A stretch of DNA of 18,728 nucleotides. It comes from an uncultured Solobacterium sp. GTDB lineage: Bacteria > Bacillota_I > Bacilli_A > Erysipelotrichales > Erysipelotrichaceae. The position numbers were made by a program, and so were the translations under genes. The notes below the pieces were generated by a model. It ran no database searches. It was given only the letters and a program-made list of their open reading frames with translations, and was not told where the DNA came from. The DNA lies in NCBI GenBank assembly GCA_900543035.1, contig UQPV01000050.1:1-18728 (forward strand), in the 5' to 3' direction. Numbering within the stretch: the first letter of the stretch is position 1; every line of letters starts with the position of its first letter. Shown piece after piece: positions 9,621 through 16,445 of this stretch.

Positions 9621-9662
9621 CTCCTTCTCATCATAATGAAGGAGTGGGCATAACCCACTCCT
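9621..9662 (-). promoter_or_regulatory. Leader hairpin and competing anti-Shine-Dalgarno helix before rimP
   Basis: Hairpin A has a 9-bp perfect stem (9640-9648 with 9654-9662) and a 5-nt loop, followed in minus orientation by only a weak T-rich run (TTCATT). Helix B pairs 9638-9644 with 9621-9627: CTCCTTC against GAAGGAG, the latter containing the rimP Shine-Dalgarno. The two structures share bases 9640-9644 and exclude one another. Seen directly; regulation is inferred. Bacillus subtilis nusA is reported to be autoregulated by NusA-dependent attenuation in the leader of the homologous operon. Confidence 0.6.
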
Positions 9663-9679
9663 CGTTCACGTACATGTTC

Positions 9680-9708
9680 AGTTTATCACAGAATCATGCC
9701 GTCCGCAA
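9680..9708 (-). promoter_or_regulatory. Predicted sigma-A promoter of the rimP-nusA-infB-rbfA operon
   Basis: TTGCGG (9703-9708) and TAAACT (9680-9685) are separated by 17 nt on the minus strand. A TGTGA stretch before the -10 may help. Transcription would start near 9673, about 60 nt before rimP, so the leader hairpin forms almost at the 5' end of the RNA. Confidence 0.5.
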
Positions 9709-9739
9709 CCGAAAAATCGCATTTTCCGCCCTCAGGCAG

Positions 9740-9767
9740 AAAAAAAATAAGAAGTCGCCTTCTTATT
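9740..9767 (-). terminator. Intrinsic terminator after rpmF
   Basis: A 9-bp stem (9746-9754 with 9759-9767) is closed by a GCGA tetraloop and followed by a run of about eight T residues in minus orientation. It overlaps the rpmF stop codon. Confidence 0.9.
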
Positions 9768-9933
9768 TCTCAACTACGGTCCTTCCGTTGTATTCACCGC
9801 ATTCGCACATCTTGTGTGCCATCTTGTACTCACCGCATGCAGGGCACTTCACCAGTGTCGGCGCAGCCAGCTTGTAATGAGTTCTGCGTTTTGCTTTTCT
9901 CGTTTTTGAATTACGTCTCTGCTGTACAGCCAT
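9763..9933 (-). CDS. rpmF: 50S ribosomal protein L32
   Basis: L32 is a small zinc-ribbon protein of the large subunit. The hand translation is 56 aa, beginning [17 protein letters not shown], a near-invariant N-terminus of the family, and ending YNGRTVVEK. Cysteines are C30, C33, C43 and C45. The second pair is Cys-x-Cys where most zinc-binding L32 proteins have Cys-x-x-Cys, so one residue appears to be missing. GGAGGTG lies about 6 nt before the ATG. It follows yceD by 15 nt and ends in its own terminator; the yceD-rpmF pair is conserved widely. Confidence 0.97.
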   Translation of the reverse strand: MAVQQRRNSKTRKAKRRTHYKLAAPTLVKCPACGEYKMAHKMCECGEYNGRTVVEK

Positions 9934-9948
9934 GTTCGCACCTCCTAC

Positions 9949-10458
9949 TTAATCTTCCACTTTGAATTCTCGCAACTTTGCTAAACGGGGATCGATCTCC
10001 TGTTCTTTTTCTTTTCTGAGATCTTCTTCCCTGATTACTTTCCAGCCCTTTCCCTGCGGATATTCCCCGATCCCAGGCTTTACGGCCTTCAGGGGAACCT
10101 CCATGAGGATCAGCTGAAAGATAACCGGCAACAACTCAACGACATCACCTTTTGTCTCATGCACATCCGCATCTTCGCTCTTGACGAAAGAGAACTGTTC
10201 GGATGATTCCGAGTGGAACTCAACCTCAACGTCTTCCAGAGTTATTGAACACGGTACAATCATCACTCCTGTAACCGACAGATCCGCATATACGCGCTCG
10301 CTTACAACATCGTAATGAATTTCTCCGCTCACATGAACGCGGGGAACAGATCGGATGTGATGCATCCGGGCAAACGCCTCAGGCTCAAAACTGATGTCCT
10401 CGTCCAACGCGATGGTATTGTTCTCAGCCTGCAGGAAATCTGCTTTGGAATATCTCAC
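9949..10458 (-). CDS. yceD: YceD family protein (DUF177), rpmF-associated
   Basis: DUF177/YceD proteins are encoded immediately before rpmF in many bacteria and are linked to large-subunit rRNA/ribosome metabolism; the mechanism is not well defined. The 169-aa product has the family's beta-rich middle (VSGEIHYDVVSERVYADLS) and the conserved late segment VFQLILMEVPLKAV-like (here FQLILMEVPLKAVKPG). The open frame reaches a GTG at 10470, but that codon overlaps the ribosome binding site. I chose the GTG at 10458, about 8 nt after GAGGTGG. A near-consensus promoter lies just upstream. Confidence 0.9.
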   Translation of the reverse strand: MRYSKADFLQAENNTIALDEDISFEPEAFARMHHIRSVPRVHVSGEIHYDVVSERVYADLSVTGVMIVPCSITLEDVEVEFHSESSEQFSFVKSEDADVHETKGDVVELLPVIFQLILMEVPLKAVKPGIGEYPQGKGWKVIREEDLRKEKEQEIDPRLAKLREFKVED

Positions 10459-10487
10459 CGACTTCACCACCTCATGTCAACGAAAAC

Positions 10488-10516
10488 ATTATAAAGAAAT
10501 AGATGATCAAAGTCAA
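10488..10516 (-). promoter_or_regulatory. Strong sigma-A promoter of yceD-rpmF with AT-rich upstream element
   Basis: TTGACT (10511-10516), a 17-nt spacer and a perfect TATAAT (10488-10493) lie about 30 nt before yceD. Directly upstream, 10517-10540 is AT-rich and includes the perfect palindrome ATTTTAAAAT (10521-10530), which resembles an UP element typical of ribosomal protein promoters. Confidence 0.85.
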
Positions 10517-10547
10517 GAATATTTTAAAATTCACAAAACCGCGCGGA

Positions 10548-11474
10548 TCAGCCTTCCCAAGGGCGCATGCTTTCCATCCAGGAAAGCAGATCCTGCATCA
10601 TTTCCTGCGCGCAGCGATCATGGAAAAGCTCATGGCGGGCGTGCGGATACGCCTTCTTCACGATGCGCGCATAGCCGCTTTTCTTCAGCCGCTGCATGGA
10701 ACGCGTCCACGCCTGCGAAGAACCGATCACCGGATCCTCTTCTCCCGCCACGAAGAAGAACGGCAGATCCGGCTGACGGCAGAGCCAGCCTTCTTCATCA
10801 TAAGCATCATACATGAGCGCGAACAGATTCTGATATCCATTGAGCGTAAAGGTAAAGGAGCAGAGCGGATCTGCCTCATACGCCTTCACGGCATCTTCCA
10901 TCGATGAGATCCAGGCATGCCTGCCCTGAGGGAACGCCTTTTCATACGGGCCCAGGGTCAATGCATGGAACAGGCGGCCGTGCGCATGATCGCCCTGGAA
11001 ACGCCGCATCAGCGCACACAGCATCATCGCCAGCGGAACCAGCGGATTCGCACAGGGCGTGCCGCAGAGCATCACGCCGTCGACCTCATAATCATAATGA
11101 CGCACATAACAGCGCACGGCCAGCGAACCCATGCTGTGGCCGAAGAGAAAATAAGGCACATCGCCGAAGCGCTCCTTCATCCGATGGACGACCTGATGGA
11201 TGTCCCGCACGAGCCAAACGCCGCTGGCATCATAAAAGTATCCCAGATCATCGCGGTCACGGACGCTCTCCCCATGTCCGCGCAGATCGAAGATCACCAC
11301 AGCGTAGCCCTGTTCGCTGAAGAAATCGAGCATCTGCTGATATCGTTCCTTGTGATCGCACATGCCATGCACCAGATGAAGGATGCCGCGCACCTCGCCC
11401 TGCGGCAGCTGCAGCAGACCGTGCAGCATGAGGCCGTCTTCATCAGAAGGCATGTGCAGATGTTCCTGTCTCAT
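10548..11474 (-). CDS. Alpha/beta hydrolase (monoacylglycerol lipase/lysophospholipase-like)
   Basis: This is a serine hydrolase of the Hydrolase_4 (serine aminopeptidase S33) type, likely acting on acyl esters; the substrate cannot be read from sequence. Numbered from a TTG at 11477, the nucleophile is S115 in GHSMG (113-117), the oxyanion loop is HGMCDH (37-42), FDLRGHGES (63-71) is the family signature, and the predicted acid and base are D248 (GEEDPV) and H282 (HARHELF). There is no signal peptide, so it is cytoplasmic. I start at the ATG at 11474, preceded by GAGGGAG; the TTG is only one codon longer. It diverges from tmcAL, and I see no convincing terminator after it. Confidence 0.9.
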   Translation of the reverse strand: MRQEHLHMPSDEDGLMLHGLLQLPQGEVRGILHLVHGMCDHKERYQQMLDFFSEQGYAVVIFDLRGHGESVRDRDDLGYFYDASGVWLVRDIHQVVHRMKERFGDVPYFLFGHSMGSLAVRCYVRHYDYEVDGVMLCGTPCANPLVPLAMMLCALMRRFQGDHAHGRLFHALTLGPYEKAFPQGRHAWISSMEDAVKAYEADPLCSFTFTLNGYQNLFALMYDAYDEEGWLCRQPDLPFFFVAGEEDPVIGSSQAWTRSMQRLKKSGYARIVKKAYPHARHELFHDRCAQEMMQDLLSWMESMRPWEG

Positions 11475-11490
11475 CAAATCACTCCCTCAA

Positions 11491-11500
11491 AATTATATCA
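11491..11500 (-). promoter_or_regulatory. Extended -10 promoter of the alpha/beta hydrolase gene
   Basis: TGATATAAT on the minus strand is a TGn extended -10 with a perfect TATAAT (11492-11497), about 17 nt before the hydrolase start. No good -35 exists, as is common for extended -10 promoters. Confidence 0.6.
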
Positions 11501-11515
11501 TTCCCTTTGCTTTTA

Positions 11516-11524
11516 TGCTATATT
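11516..11524 (+). promoter_or_regulatory. Extended -10 promoter of tmcAL
   Basis: TGCTATATT on the plus strand is a TGn extended -10 with TATATT (5/6) at 11519-11524. Transcription would start near 11531, only about 14 nt before the tmcAL ATG, so the Shine-Dalgarno GAGGTGA is almost at the RNA 5' end. Confidence 0.55.
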
Positions 11525-11544
11525 AATGGCATCGAGGTGAAGCC

Positions 11545-12645
11545 ATGAACGTCTGCGGCATCGTCGTTGAATACAATCCTTTTCACAACGGACACATCCA
11601 TCATATCCATCAGGCGCGCAAGCAGAGCGGATGCGATCTGCTCATCGCGGTCATGAGCCCGCATTTCGTCCAGCGCGGAGAACCGGCCATCGCGGACAAA
11701 TGGAGCCGGGCAAGGACAGCGCTTCATCACGGAGTGGATCTCGTGCTGGAGCTGCCGACCATCCACGCGGTGCAAAGCGCGCAGTTTTTCGCCTCCGCCG
11801 CCATCGACATCCTTGCGCTCGCCGGCGCAGACACCATCGCGTTCGGCAGCGAGAGCAACGACCTGGATCGTCTGCGCAGGATGGCCGACGACCTCTCTGG
11901 TTTCCAGCCGGAAAAAGGCAGGATGAGCACCGTGCGTCAGTATGCGCAGCAGGCCGGCCCCATGTCCCCCAACGACATCCTGGGCCTCTGCTACATCCAG
12001 GCCGCGCGAAGACACGGGCTGCACATCTGCACGATCCAGCGCACCAACGATTATCACGACACAATAATACGCGGTCCGATCGCCTCCGCCACGGCCATCC
12101 GCAGCCATTTCCTGCGCGGCGAGGAGATCAGCGCTTATACGCCCATGCAGGATGCGATGAACAAAGAGCGCACGATGGAAAATCTCTATCCTTATTTACA
12201 GACGCGGCTGCTGCTGGATGATCCAGCGGCCATGAAAAAATGCCTGCTGATGGATGAAGGGATCGAGCATCTGCTGAAACAGGCCGCAAGAGAAGAGACC
12301 TACGCCGCTTTTCTGGACCGCTGCACCAGCGCACGCTGCACGGCCAGCCGCATCCGCCGCACCTTGATCCATTATCTGTTGCAGACAGACCGGGCGCAGG
12401 CAGATGCACACCGCCGCATCACCCATCTGCGGCCGCTCGCCTTCAACGAGAGGGCAAGAGCATTGTTGAAAACGCTGCGGCAGCACGATGTGCAGGTCGT
12501 TTCCCGCTTTACCGACCTTCCCGCCTTCTACCGCGACAGCGAGCTGAAAGCGGCCGCATTATATACTTACGCAGACGATCAGGCGCGCAAGGCGCTCATG
12601 CAAAGAGAAGTGGAGGCTCCCATTTATGAAGATCATGCTCATTAG
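11545..12645 (+). CDS. tmcAL: tRNA(Met) cytidine acetate ligase TmcAL (YlbM family)
   Basis: TmcAL makes N4-acetylcytidine at the wobble position of elongator tRNA-Met from acetate and ATP, improving AUG decoding. The 366-aa product opens with GIVVEYNPFHNGH, containing the nucleotidyltransferase-type HNGH motif (14-17), then AVMSPHFVQRGEPAIADKW and IAFGSESND (98-106), all typical of the YlbM/DUF795 family. It is somewhat shorter than the roughly 400-aa Bacillus enzyme. GAGGTGA supports the start. The link with yceD-rpmF nearby mirrors the ylbM-ylbN-rpmF neighbourhood of Bacillus, although here a hydrolase gene is inserted. Its end overlaps the next gene by 20 nt. Confidence 0.95.
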   Translation: MNVCGIVVEYNPFHNGHIHHIHQARKQSGCDLLIAVMSPHFVQRGEPAIADKWSRARTALHHGVDLVLELPTIHAVQSAQFFASAAIDILALAGADTIAFGSESNDLDRLRRMADDLSGFQPEKGRMSTVRQYAQQAGPMSPNDILGLCYIQAARRHGLHICTIQRTNDYHDTIIRGPIASATAIRSHFLRGEEISAYTPMQDAMNKERTMENLYPYLQTRLLLDDPAAMKKCLLMDEGIEHLLKQAAREETYAAFLDRCTSARCTASRIRRTLIHYLLQTDRAQADAHRRITHLRPLAFNERARALLKTLRQHDVQVVSRFTDLPAFYRDSELKAAALYTYADDQARKALMQREVEAPIYEDHAH

Positions 12646-13195
12646 CCTGCTCATCATCCTGTTCCTGCTCATCCTGCCATTGTTCATCTTCTTCCCCAAG
12701 CCGCCGAAACGAAAGGATCAGACCTACGATCTGGCGCTCGTGCTGGGCTGTCCATGCAAGGACGACGGCGCCTTGAGCCGCATGCAGAAAAGGCGAAGCG
12801 ATCATGCGCTCTGGCTCTACCGCCAGCATGCCTATCGCCTGCTCATCATCAGTGGCAGCTGCGTAAAAAACAGATACAATGAGGCCGAACACATGATGGC
12901 CCATGTGCTCGCTCAGGAAGATATCCCGCATGAGTGCGAGACCAGAGCAAGAAACACCTATGAAAATTTCACCTGCGCAAAGCCGCTATGGGAAAAGCAC
13001 CACTGCCGCAGCGCGATCATCATCACTTCCCCCTTCCATGCCCGCCGCGCCAATTATTTCGCCAAGCGCTATTTTGACGACTACTGCGTCAGCGTATACC
13101 GCGAGAAAGACAAGCTGAAGCACTGGCCCCAGGAATGGTTTTGCATGTATAAATGCCTGTGGACGGAGCTGAAGCTGAAATGGAAGAAACATTGA
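12626..13195 (+). CDS. DUF218 (YdcF/SanA/ElyC-like) membrane protein
   Basis: DUF218 proteins are membrane-linked, Rossmann-like proteins associated with envelope integrity; their enzymatic role is poorly defined. The 189-aa product has one N-terminal membrane segment (about 4-23) followed by family motifs: LALVLGCPCKDDGALS (36-51), IISGSCVKNRYNEAEHM (74-90), NTYENF (110-115) and TSPFHARRA (134-142). The start lies inside the end of tmcAL; GGAGG lies about 9 nt before it, so the two are probably co-transcribed and coupled. A terminator follows. DUF218 membership is confident; topology is predicted. Confidence 0.88.
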   Translation: MKIMLISLLIILFLLILPLFIFFPKPPKRKDQTYDLALVLGCPCKDDGALSRMQKRRSDHALWLYRQHAYRLLIISGSCVKNRYNEAEHMMAHVLAQEDIPHECETRARNTYENFTCAKPLWEKHHCRSAIIITSPFHARRANYFAKRYFDDYCVSVYREKDKLKHWPQEWFCMYKCLWTELKLKWKKH

Positions 13196-13210
13196 ATCAG
13201 ATATATGATG

Positions 13211-13248
13211 AAAGGCTGGCACAGCAAATGCGCTGAACCGGCCTTTTT
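13211..13248 (+). terminator. Intrinsic terminator after the tmcAL-DUF218 operon
   Basis: A 9-bp outer stem (13211-13219 with 13238-13246, one G-U pair) and an inner 4-bp CAGC/GCTG helix are followed by five T residues on the plus strand, 15 nt after the stop codon. Confidence 0.85.
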
Positions 13249-13582
13249 GCTTTTCCCCTTGTTCCTTCCATGATCTCTATCGTTCTTCTATTGCTTATTC
13301 GTCAGGTTTGACCATCACCATGGTTTGATACAAAACCGATGGTGGCGCAGCTGATCCGGCCGCAGGATGAACCTCGTACTGTGCTGAGGGTCGCTCCCCA
13401 TCAAACTGTCAGCCTAGAAAAGCTCCCATATCTGCGATCAGCTCAGCACCGCGTATATCTTACCTGTTCGCTTTTTGTGAGATCAAAACGATGCTGTCCG
13501 TTAAGCTCAGGCAGTTTGAACAAGAACACCAGCCTAACATCCATTCCGCCTATGCCAATGATCCGGATTTAAGCGGATGACA
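13249..13582. other. Intergenic stretch with inverted repeats and broken coding-like frames
   Basis: No intact gene was found here. CACCATGGTTT (13316-13326) and AAACC-G-ATGGTG (13333-13344) make an 11-bp hairpin with one bulge. AGCTGATC (13349-13356) pairs with GATCAGCT (13436-13443), and GTGCTGAG (13381-13388) with CTCAGCAC (13442-13449). On the minus strand two frames look protein-like in pieces (for example LNGQHRFDLTKSEQ, then GAELIADMGAFLG and PSVLYQTMVMVKPDE), but stops and a frame change interrupt them. It could be a decayed gene, a dispersed repeat or a structured RNA; I cannot choose. Confidence 0.45.
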
Positions 13583-13948
13583 TCACCATGGCATCTGTTC
13601 AAGAAACGATTCCAAGTCAAAATTGAACACAATATCATCTGGCATGCAGACATGAAATTTCTCGACAAACCAACCGATGAATTCATCGCTGGGTTCTCCC
13701 GCCTTGTCGCATTCTGCCTGCAGGATCTGCTTCATCTCATCTCTGAGCGTATAGACCTGATCCGCTTTAGCGTAGACGATCCCATAAAATATCCCAAAGC
13801 TGAAGTATATCTCCCATTCTTCCTCAAGCGCGGAAAAGATACTGACTTCAAGCTCATCCCCATATACTTCATCTTGTTCCAGATATTTCCCATTATAGTG
13901 TCTTCGCTCTTCTGAAAAAGTGTCGGTAACGTCTTTCCATTCGATCAT
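13583..13948 (-). CDS. Small acidic protein of unknown function
   Basis: I do not recognise this 121-aa protein. It is strongly acidic, with no signal peptide or membrane segment, and carries aromatic-rich centre EEEWEIYFSFGIFYGIVYA (42-60) and a C-terminal half that looks helical. Two start codons are close: ATG at 13954 is one base after AGAGGAG, whereas ATG at 13948 has a 7-nt spacing and is preferred. The gene begins about 16 nt after the stop of the Asp-box protein and is the last of four closely spaced minus-strand genes. Its likely role is a cytoplasmic partner of that cassette, but this rests on position alone. No clear terminator follows it. Confidence 0.75.
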   Translation of the reverse strand: MIEWKDVTDTFSEERRHYNGKYLEQDEVYGDELEVSIFSALEEEWEIYFSFGIFYGIVYAKADQVYTLRDEMKQILQAECDKAGEPSDEFIGWFVEKFHVCMPDDIVFNFDLESFLEQMPW

Positions 13949-13964
13949 ATCCATGCTCCTCTCA

Positions 13965-14849
13965 TCATTTCGACCAGTACAGCTTATCGGTGCTGACGGC
14001 TTCGCTGCCATCTCGCAGCGGGACATGCCACCCGCCTTCATGATCATCATAAGGCAATGCACCGGCATCGACTTGTTCTGCCAGCTGCGGGGCAGTATCG
14101 CTCATGCGATAAAACGAACTGCCGCCGTTGGTGCTGATGGCCACATCATTATGATACACCAGCATGATCGTTCCATCATCCATAAGCGGCATCGCATAAA
14201 AGCTGAGCCCTCCGTTGAACAGTACATCTTCTGAAGCAGATACGGCATGTCCGAATGTCCAGTTGATGCCATCTTCGCTCGTACCGCAGACAAAGGATTG
14301 AAAATTGCCCAGGATGGCGAGCCGGTATATGCCTTGCGCATCCTGCGACAAGGACATCTGCAGGGCCTGCTGCCCGTCAAGGTCGATGCCAACTTGTTCC
14401 CATGTCTTTTGCGCATCGCCCACCAGCAGCTTCGCATCGCCATTAACGCCAGTATAGGCAAGGATGATCTGATCATCCGTGATGATGTAGCTCTGCGGCC
14501 CCATCTTCAGATAATCCTGCCACTCGTTTTGCAGCAGATCAGCAGAGACTGGCAGCTCTTCCCAGGTCGCGCCGCCATCTCTTGTATACTGCGGTATGCC
14601 AGAGACGATGCGAAAATCAGCCATCGTCCCGCTTTCCGCATAATTGATGCCTGTCTGACCTTCATCAGAAACGGCAGAAGGAGCATCGATCAGGCTGCCT
14701 TCAGGATCAGAAGGATCAGGGTCTGTTGCAGAGAAGGGCGAATATGGCGCTGAGCCATCCGATACAGGAACACTGGGGCGCATGGCGAGCCTAGCCACGA
14801 TCACCAGCTGCATGACGCACAAGCCGAATAAAAGCTTCAGGGTCTTCAT
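13965..14849 (-). CDS. Membrane-anchored Asp-box (BNR/sialidase-like) repeat protein, function unknown
   Basis: The 294-aa product has one hydrophobic N-terminal segment (about 4-20), probably an anchor or uncleaved signal; no standard lipobox is seen. A Pro/Ser/Asp-rich linker (about 25-70) leads to a beta-rich domain with three Asp-box-like motifs: TRDGGATW (89-96), TSEDGINW (190-197) and STNGGSSF (239-246). Asp boxes mark turns of beta-propellers such as sialidases, but catalytic residues of sialidases are not evident, so a binding or sensing role outside the membrane is more likely. Its ATG overlaps the preceding stop by four bases (ATGA), with AGGAGGTG 7 nt upstream, showing translational coupling. 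Confidence 0.8.
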   Translation of the reverse strand: MKTLKLLFGLCVMQLVIVARLAMRPSVPVSDGSAPYSPFSATDPDPSDPEGSLIDAPSAVSDEGQTGINYAESGTMADFRIVSGIPQYTRDGGATWEELPVSADLLQNEWQDYLKMGPQSYIITDDQIILAYTGVNGDAKLLVGDAQKTWEQVGIDLDGQQALQMSLSQDAQGIYRLAILGNFQSFVCGTSEDGINWTFGHAVSASEDVLFNGGLSFYAMPLMDDGTIMLVYHNDVAISTNGGSSFYRMSDTAPQLAEQVDAGALPYDDHEGGWHVPLRDGSEAVSTDKLYWSK

Positions 14850-15640
14850 GCCCGTTCACCTCCTGCCTCGCTGATCGCGGCGCGCAGACGCGCGGGAAAG
14901 CAGGTCTTAGGGGCAAAGCGCTCCAGCCAGGCCAGCTGTTCAAGCACACAGCGCTGGTCATGATGGCGCAGCGCGCACATGCCCAGCAAATACCGATACA
15001 TCATGCGTGAACGCAGCGAAAGCGATTCGATCACGATCATCCGGCGCAGCATGTTCATATAGGATGCGTCATCCTGTTCGCCCGATGCATGTGCGACAAG
15101 CAGCACACTGGTGTCCCGTGCCCGGCTGATCTGCAAGCTGACTTTTTTACATGCAAAGAGCAGCTGCTGTGCCTGCTGCAAGCTGTCCTTGGCCTCTCTG
15201 CTCTGTCCGACAAGCACTTGCATGACGCTCTGATTCAGCAGCAGCTGTATCCGCAGCGATTTCGGCATGCGCCGACACAGCGCCCTCTGCAGACGATCGA
15301 TTGCCGCTTGTTCCTTTCCTTCCAGCAGATCACAGAGCGAGAGCATGTTCTGCGCATCGAGCAGATCTTCCAGACGCTCTTGCTTCAGACGCTGCCGGGC
15401 TTGCCACGGATCGAGCTCATCATCGAGAAGGGAAACAAACTGATCTTGCACTTGCAGACGCAGGCGCGGCGCTGTGATGAAGACCCACAGCATGATGAGC
15501 GGCACTTCTTCCAGGATGAGCAGGATGGCCAGGGCCACCTCTGCGGAGGATGCGAATTCAAAAGCCAGAAAGCCGATCACAAGCATCACTGCCAGCAAGA
15601 GAAAGAAAGACCGCTGGCGGCGCAGCAGACGGTCAATCAT
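14846..15640 (-). CDS. Two-helix membrane protein with helical (TPR-like) cytoplasmic domain
   Basis: Unrecognised 264-aa protein. A basic start (MIDRLLRRQR) precedes two membrane helices (about 11-28 and 33-57), and the remaining 200 residues are nearly all alpha-helical with paired Leu/Ala/Gln-rich helices such as GKEQAAIDRLQRALCRRM (108-125), suggesting tetratricopeptide-type repeats that face the cytoplasm. The start overlaps the end of the upstream gene by eight bases, with AAAGGGGG about 9 nt before it. It has the same plan as the upstream gene product (two N-terminal helices plus helical tail), so the pair may be distant paralogues or a heteromeric complex. TPR assignment is by eye only. 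Confidence 0.8.
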   Translation of the reverse strand: MIDRLLRRQRSFFLLLAVMLVIGFLAFEFASSAEVALAILLILEEVPLIMLWVFITAPRLRLQVQDQFVSLLDDELDPWQARQRLKQERLEDLLDAQNMLSLCDLLEGKEQAAIDRLQRALCRRMPKSLRIQLLLNQSVMQVLVGQSREAKDSLQQAQQLLFACKKVSLQISRARDTSVLLVAHASGEQDDASYMNMLRRMIVIESLSLRSRMMYRYLLGMCALRHHDQRCVLEQLAWLERFAPKTCFPARLRAAISEAGGERA

Positions 15641-16397
15641 GATATGCGCCCCCTTTCATTTCCTCCAGCAGACACGCTGCCTGATGGGCAACATCCGGAA
15701 GCTGGCATGCAGTCAGCACTTCGCACAGCGATATCGCCTGGTCTTGTTCTTTCTGCTTCATGGAGCGGATGCAGATGAGCAGCGCATACACGCGCAGATA
15801 TGGCTCACGCAGCTGTTCCGCGCAGGCCTGCATCTCCCACAGCGCCCGTTCATCGTGCCCATTCTCCCAGCGCATCTTCCAGTCTTGCATGTCATTCAAT
15901 GCTTTGCTGTCTCGATCTTCCAAGGCCAGCTGATCAAAGAGGGGCTGTCCTCGTACCATCTGACACAGCCGCAAGCAACAGCCGATGCGCGCCTTGATCC
16001 GCTGCCAGTCCTTCCCGTGTTTATCTTGTATCTTCGCCCAAGCTTCCTGAAGCATCCGGATGCCTTCCTCATGTTCTCCTTGTGCAAAAGCCTGGATGCC
16101 TTTGAGTTCCAGGAGCAGAGAAGCTGTTCTTGCTTTCTTTTGCACGAGCGCATCCAGCTGTGTCTCGGAAAGCACTTGTCCGCCGCGCACTTGTGTGGAG
16201 AGCTCGCCGAATATCCTGGCATCCTGGATCCGGATAAACACGATGAGGAAAAGCAAGACGATGCTGCCAAACAGCGGGTACAGTGACTGTTCAAGATCAC
16301 CTGATTGACGCAAAAAGATATAGATCGCCAAAAGGACGATCAAGCTGAACAAGCACAAGATGCAAAGACTGCGGTATTTCTGCAAATATAACGCCAT
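15633..16397 (-). CDS. Two-helix membrane protein with helical (TPR-like) cytoplasmic domain
   Basis: Unrecognised 254-aa protein and first gene of the four-gene cassette. Membrane helices are at about 10-30 and 38-57, followed by a cytoplasmic, helix-rich region with repeat-like segments such as ELKGIQAFAQGEHEEGIRML (97-116). The open frame extends to a TTG at 16415, but that codon lies in the U-tract of the rel terminator. The ATG at 16397 (MALYLQKY) is preferred because AAGGGAG lies 8 nt before it. That ribosome binding site directly abuts the terminator, so transcription must come by readthrough from rel or from a promoter inside rel that I could not identify. Confidence 0.8.
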   Translation of the reverse strand: MALYLQKYRSLCILCLFSLIVLLAIYIFLRQSGDLEQSLYPLFGSIVLLFLIVFIRIQDARIFGELSTQVRGGQVLSETQLDALVQKKARTASLLLELKGIQAFAQGEHEEGIRMLQEAWAKIQDKHGKDWQRIKARIGCCLRLCQMVRGQPLFDQLALEDRDSKALNDMQDWKMRWENGHDERALWEMQACAEQLREPYLRVYALLICIRSMKQKEQDQAISLCEVLTACQLPDVAHQAACLLEEMKGGAYHD

Positions 16398-16412
16398 TTG
16401 CAACTCTCCCTT

Positions 16413-16435
16413 CAAAAAACGGGACGAGATCCCGT
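16413..16435 (-). terminator. Intrinsic terminator after rel
   Basis: ACGGGA and TCCCGT (16419-16424 with 16430-16435) form a 6-bp stem with a 5-nt loop, followed by six T residues in minus orientation (16414-16419, partly overlapping the stem). It is 10 nt past the rel stop. The stem is short, so termination may be partial. Confidence 0.7.
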
Positions 16436-16445
16436 CCCTGATGAT

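Noticed and set aside
10541..10552. CCGCGCGG followed by TTTT after the hydrolase stop as a terminator
   Set aside because: The palindrome cannot form a stem with an adequate loop, so it is not a convincing intrinsic terminator.
11518..12108. 196-codon minus-strand open frame over tmcAL
   Set aside because: tmcAL on the plus strand carries the HNGH and other family motifs; the opposite frame is a shadow.
13339..13572. 77-codon plus-strand open frame in the intergenic stretch
   Set aside because: No ribosome binding site, no recognisable domain, and composition resembles random translation; the inverted repeats are the more solid signal.
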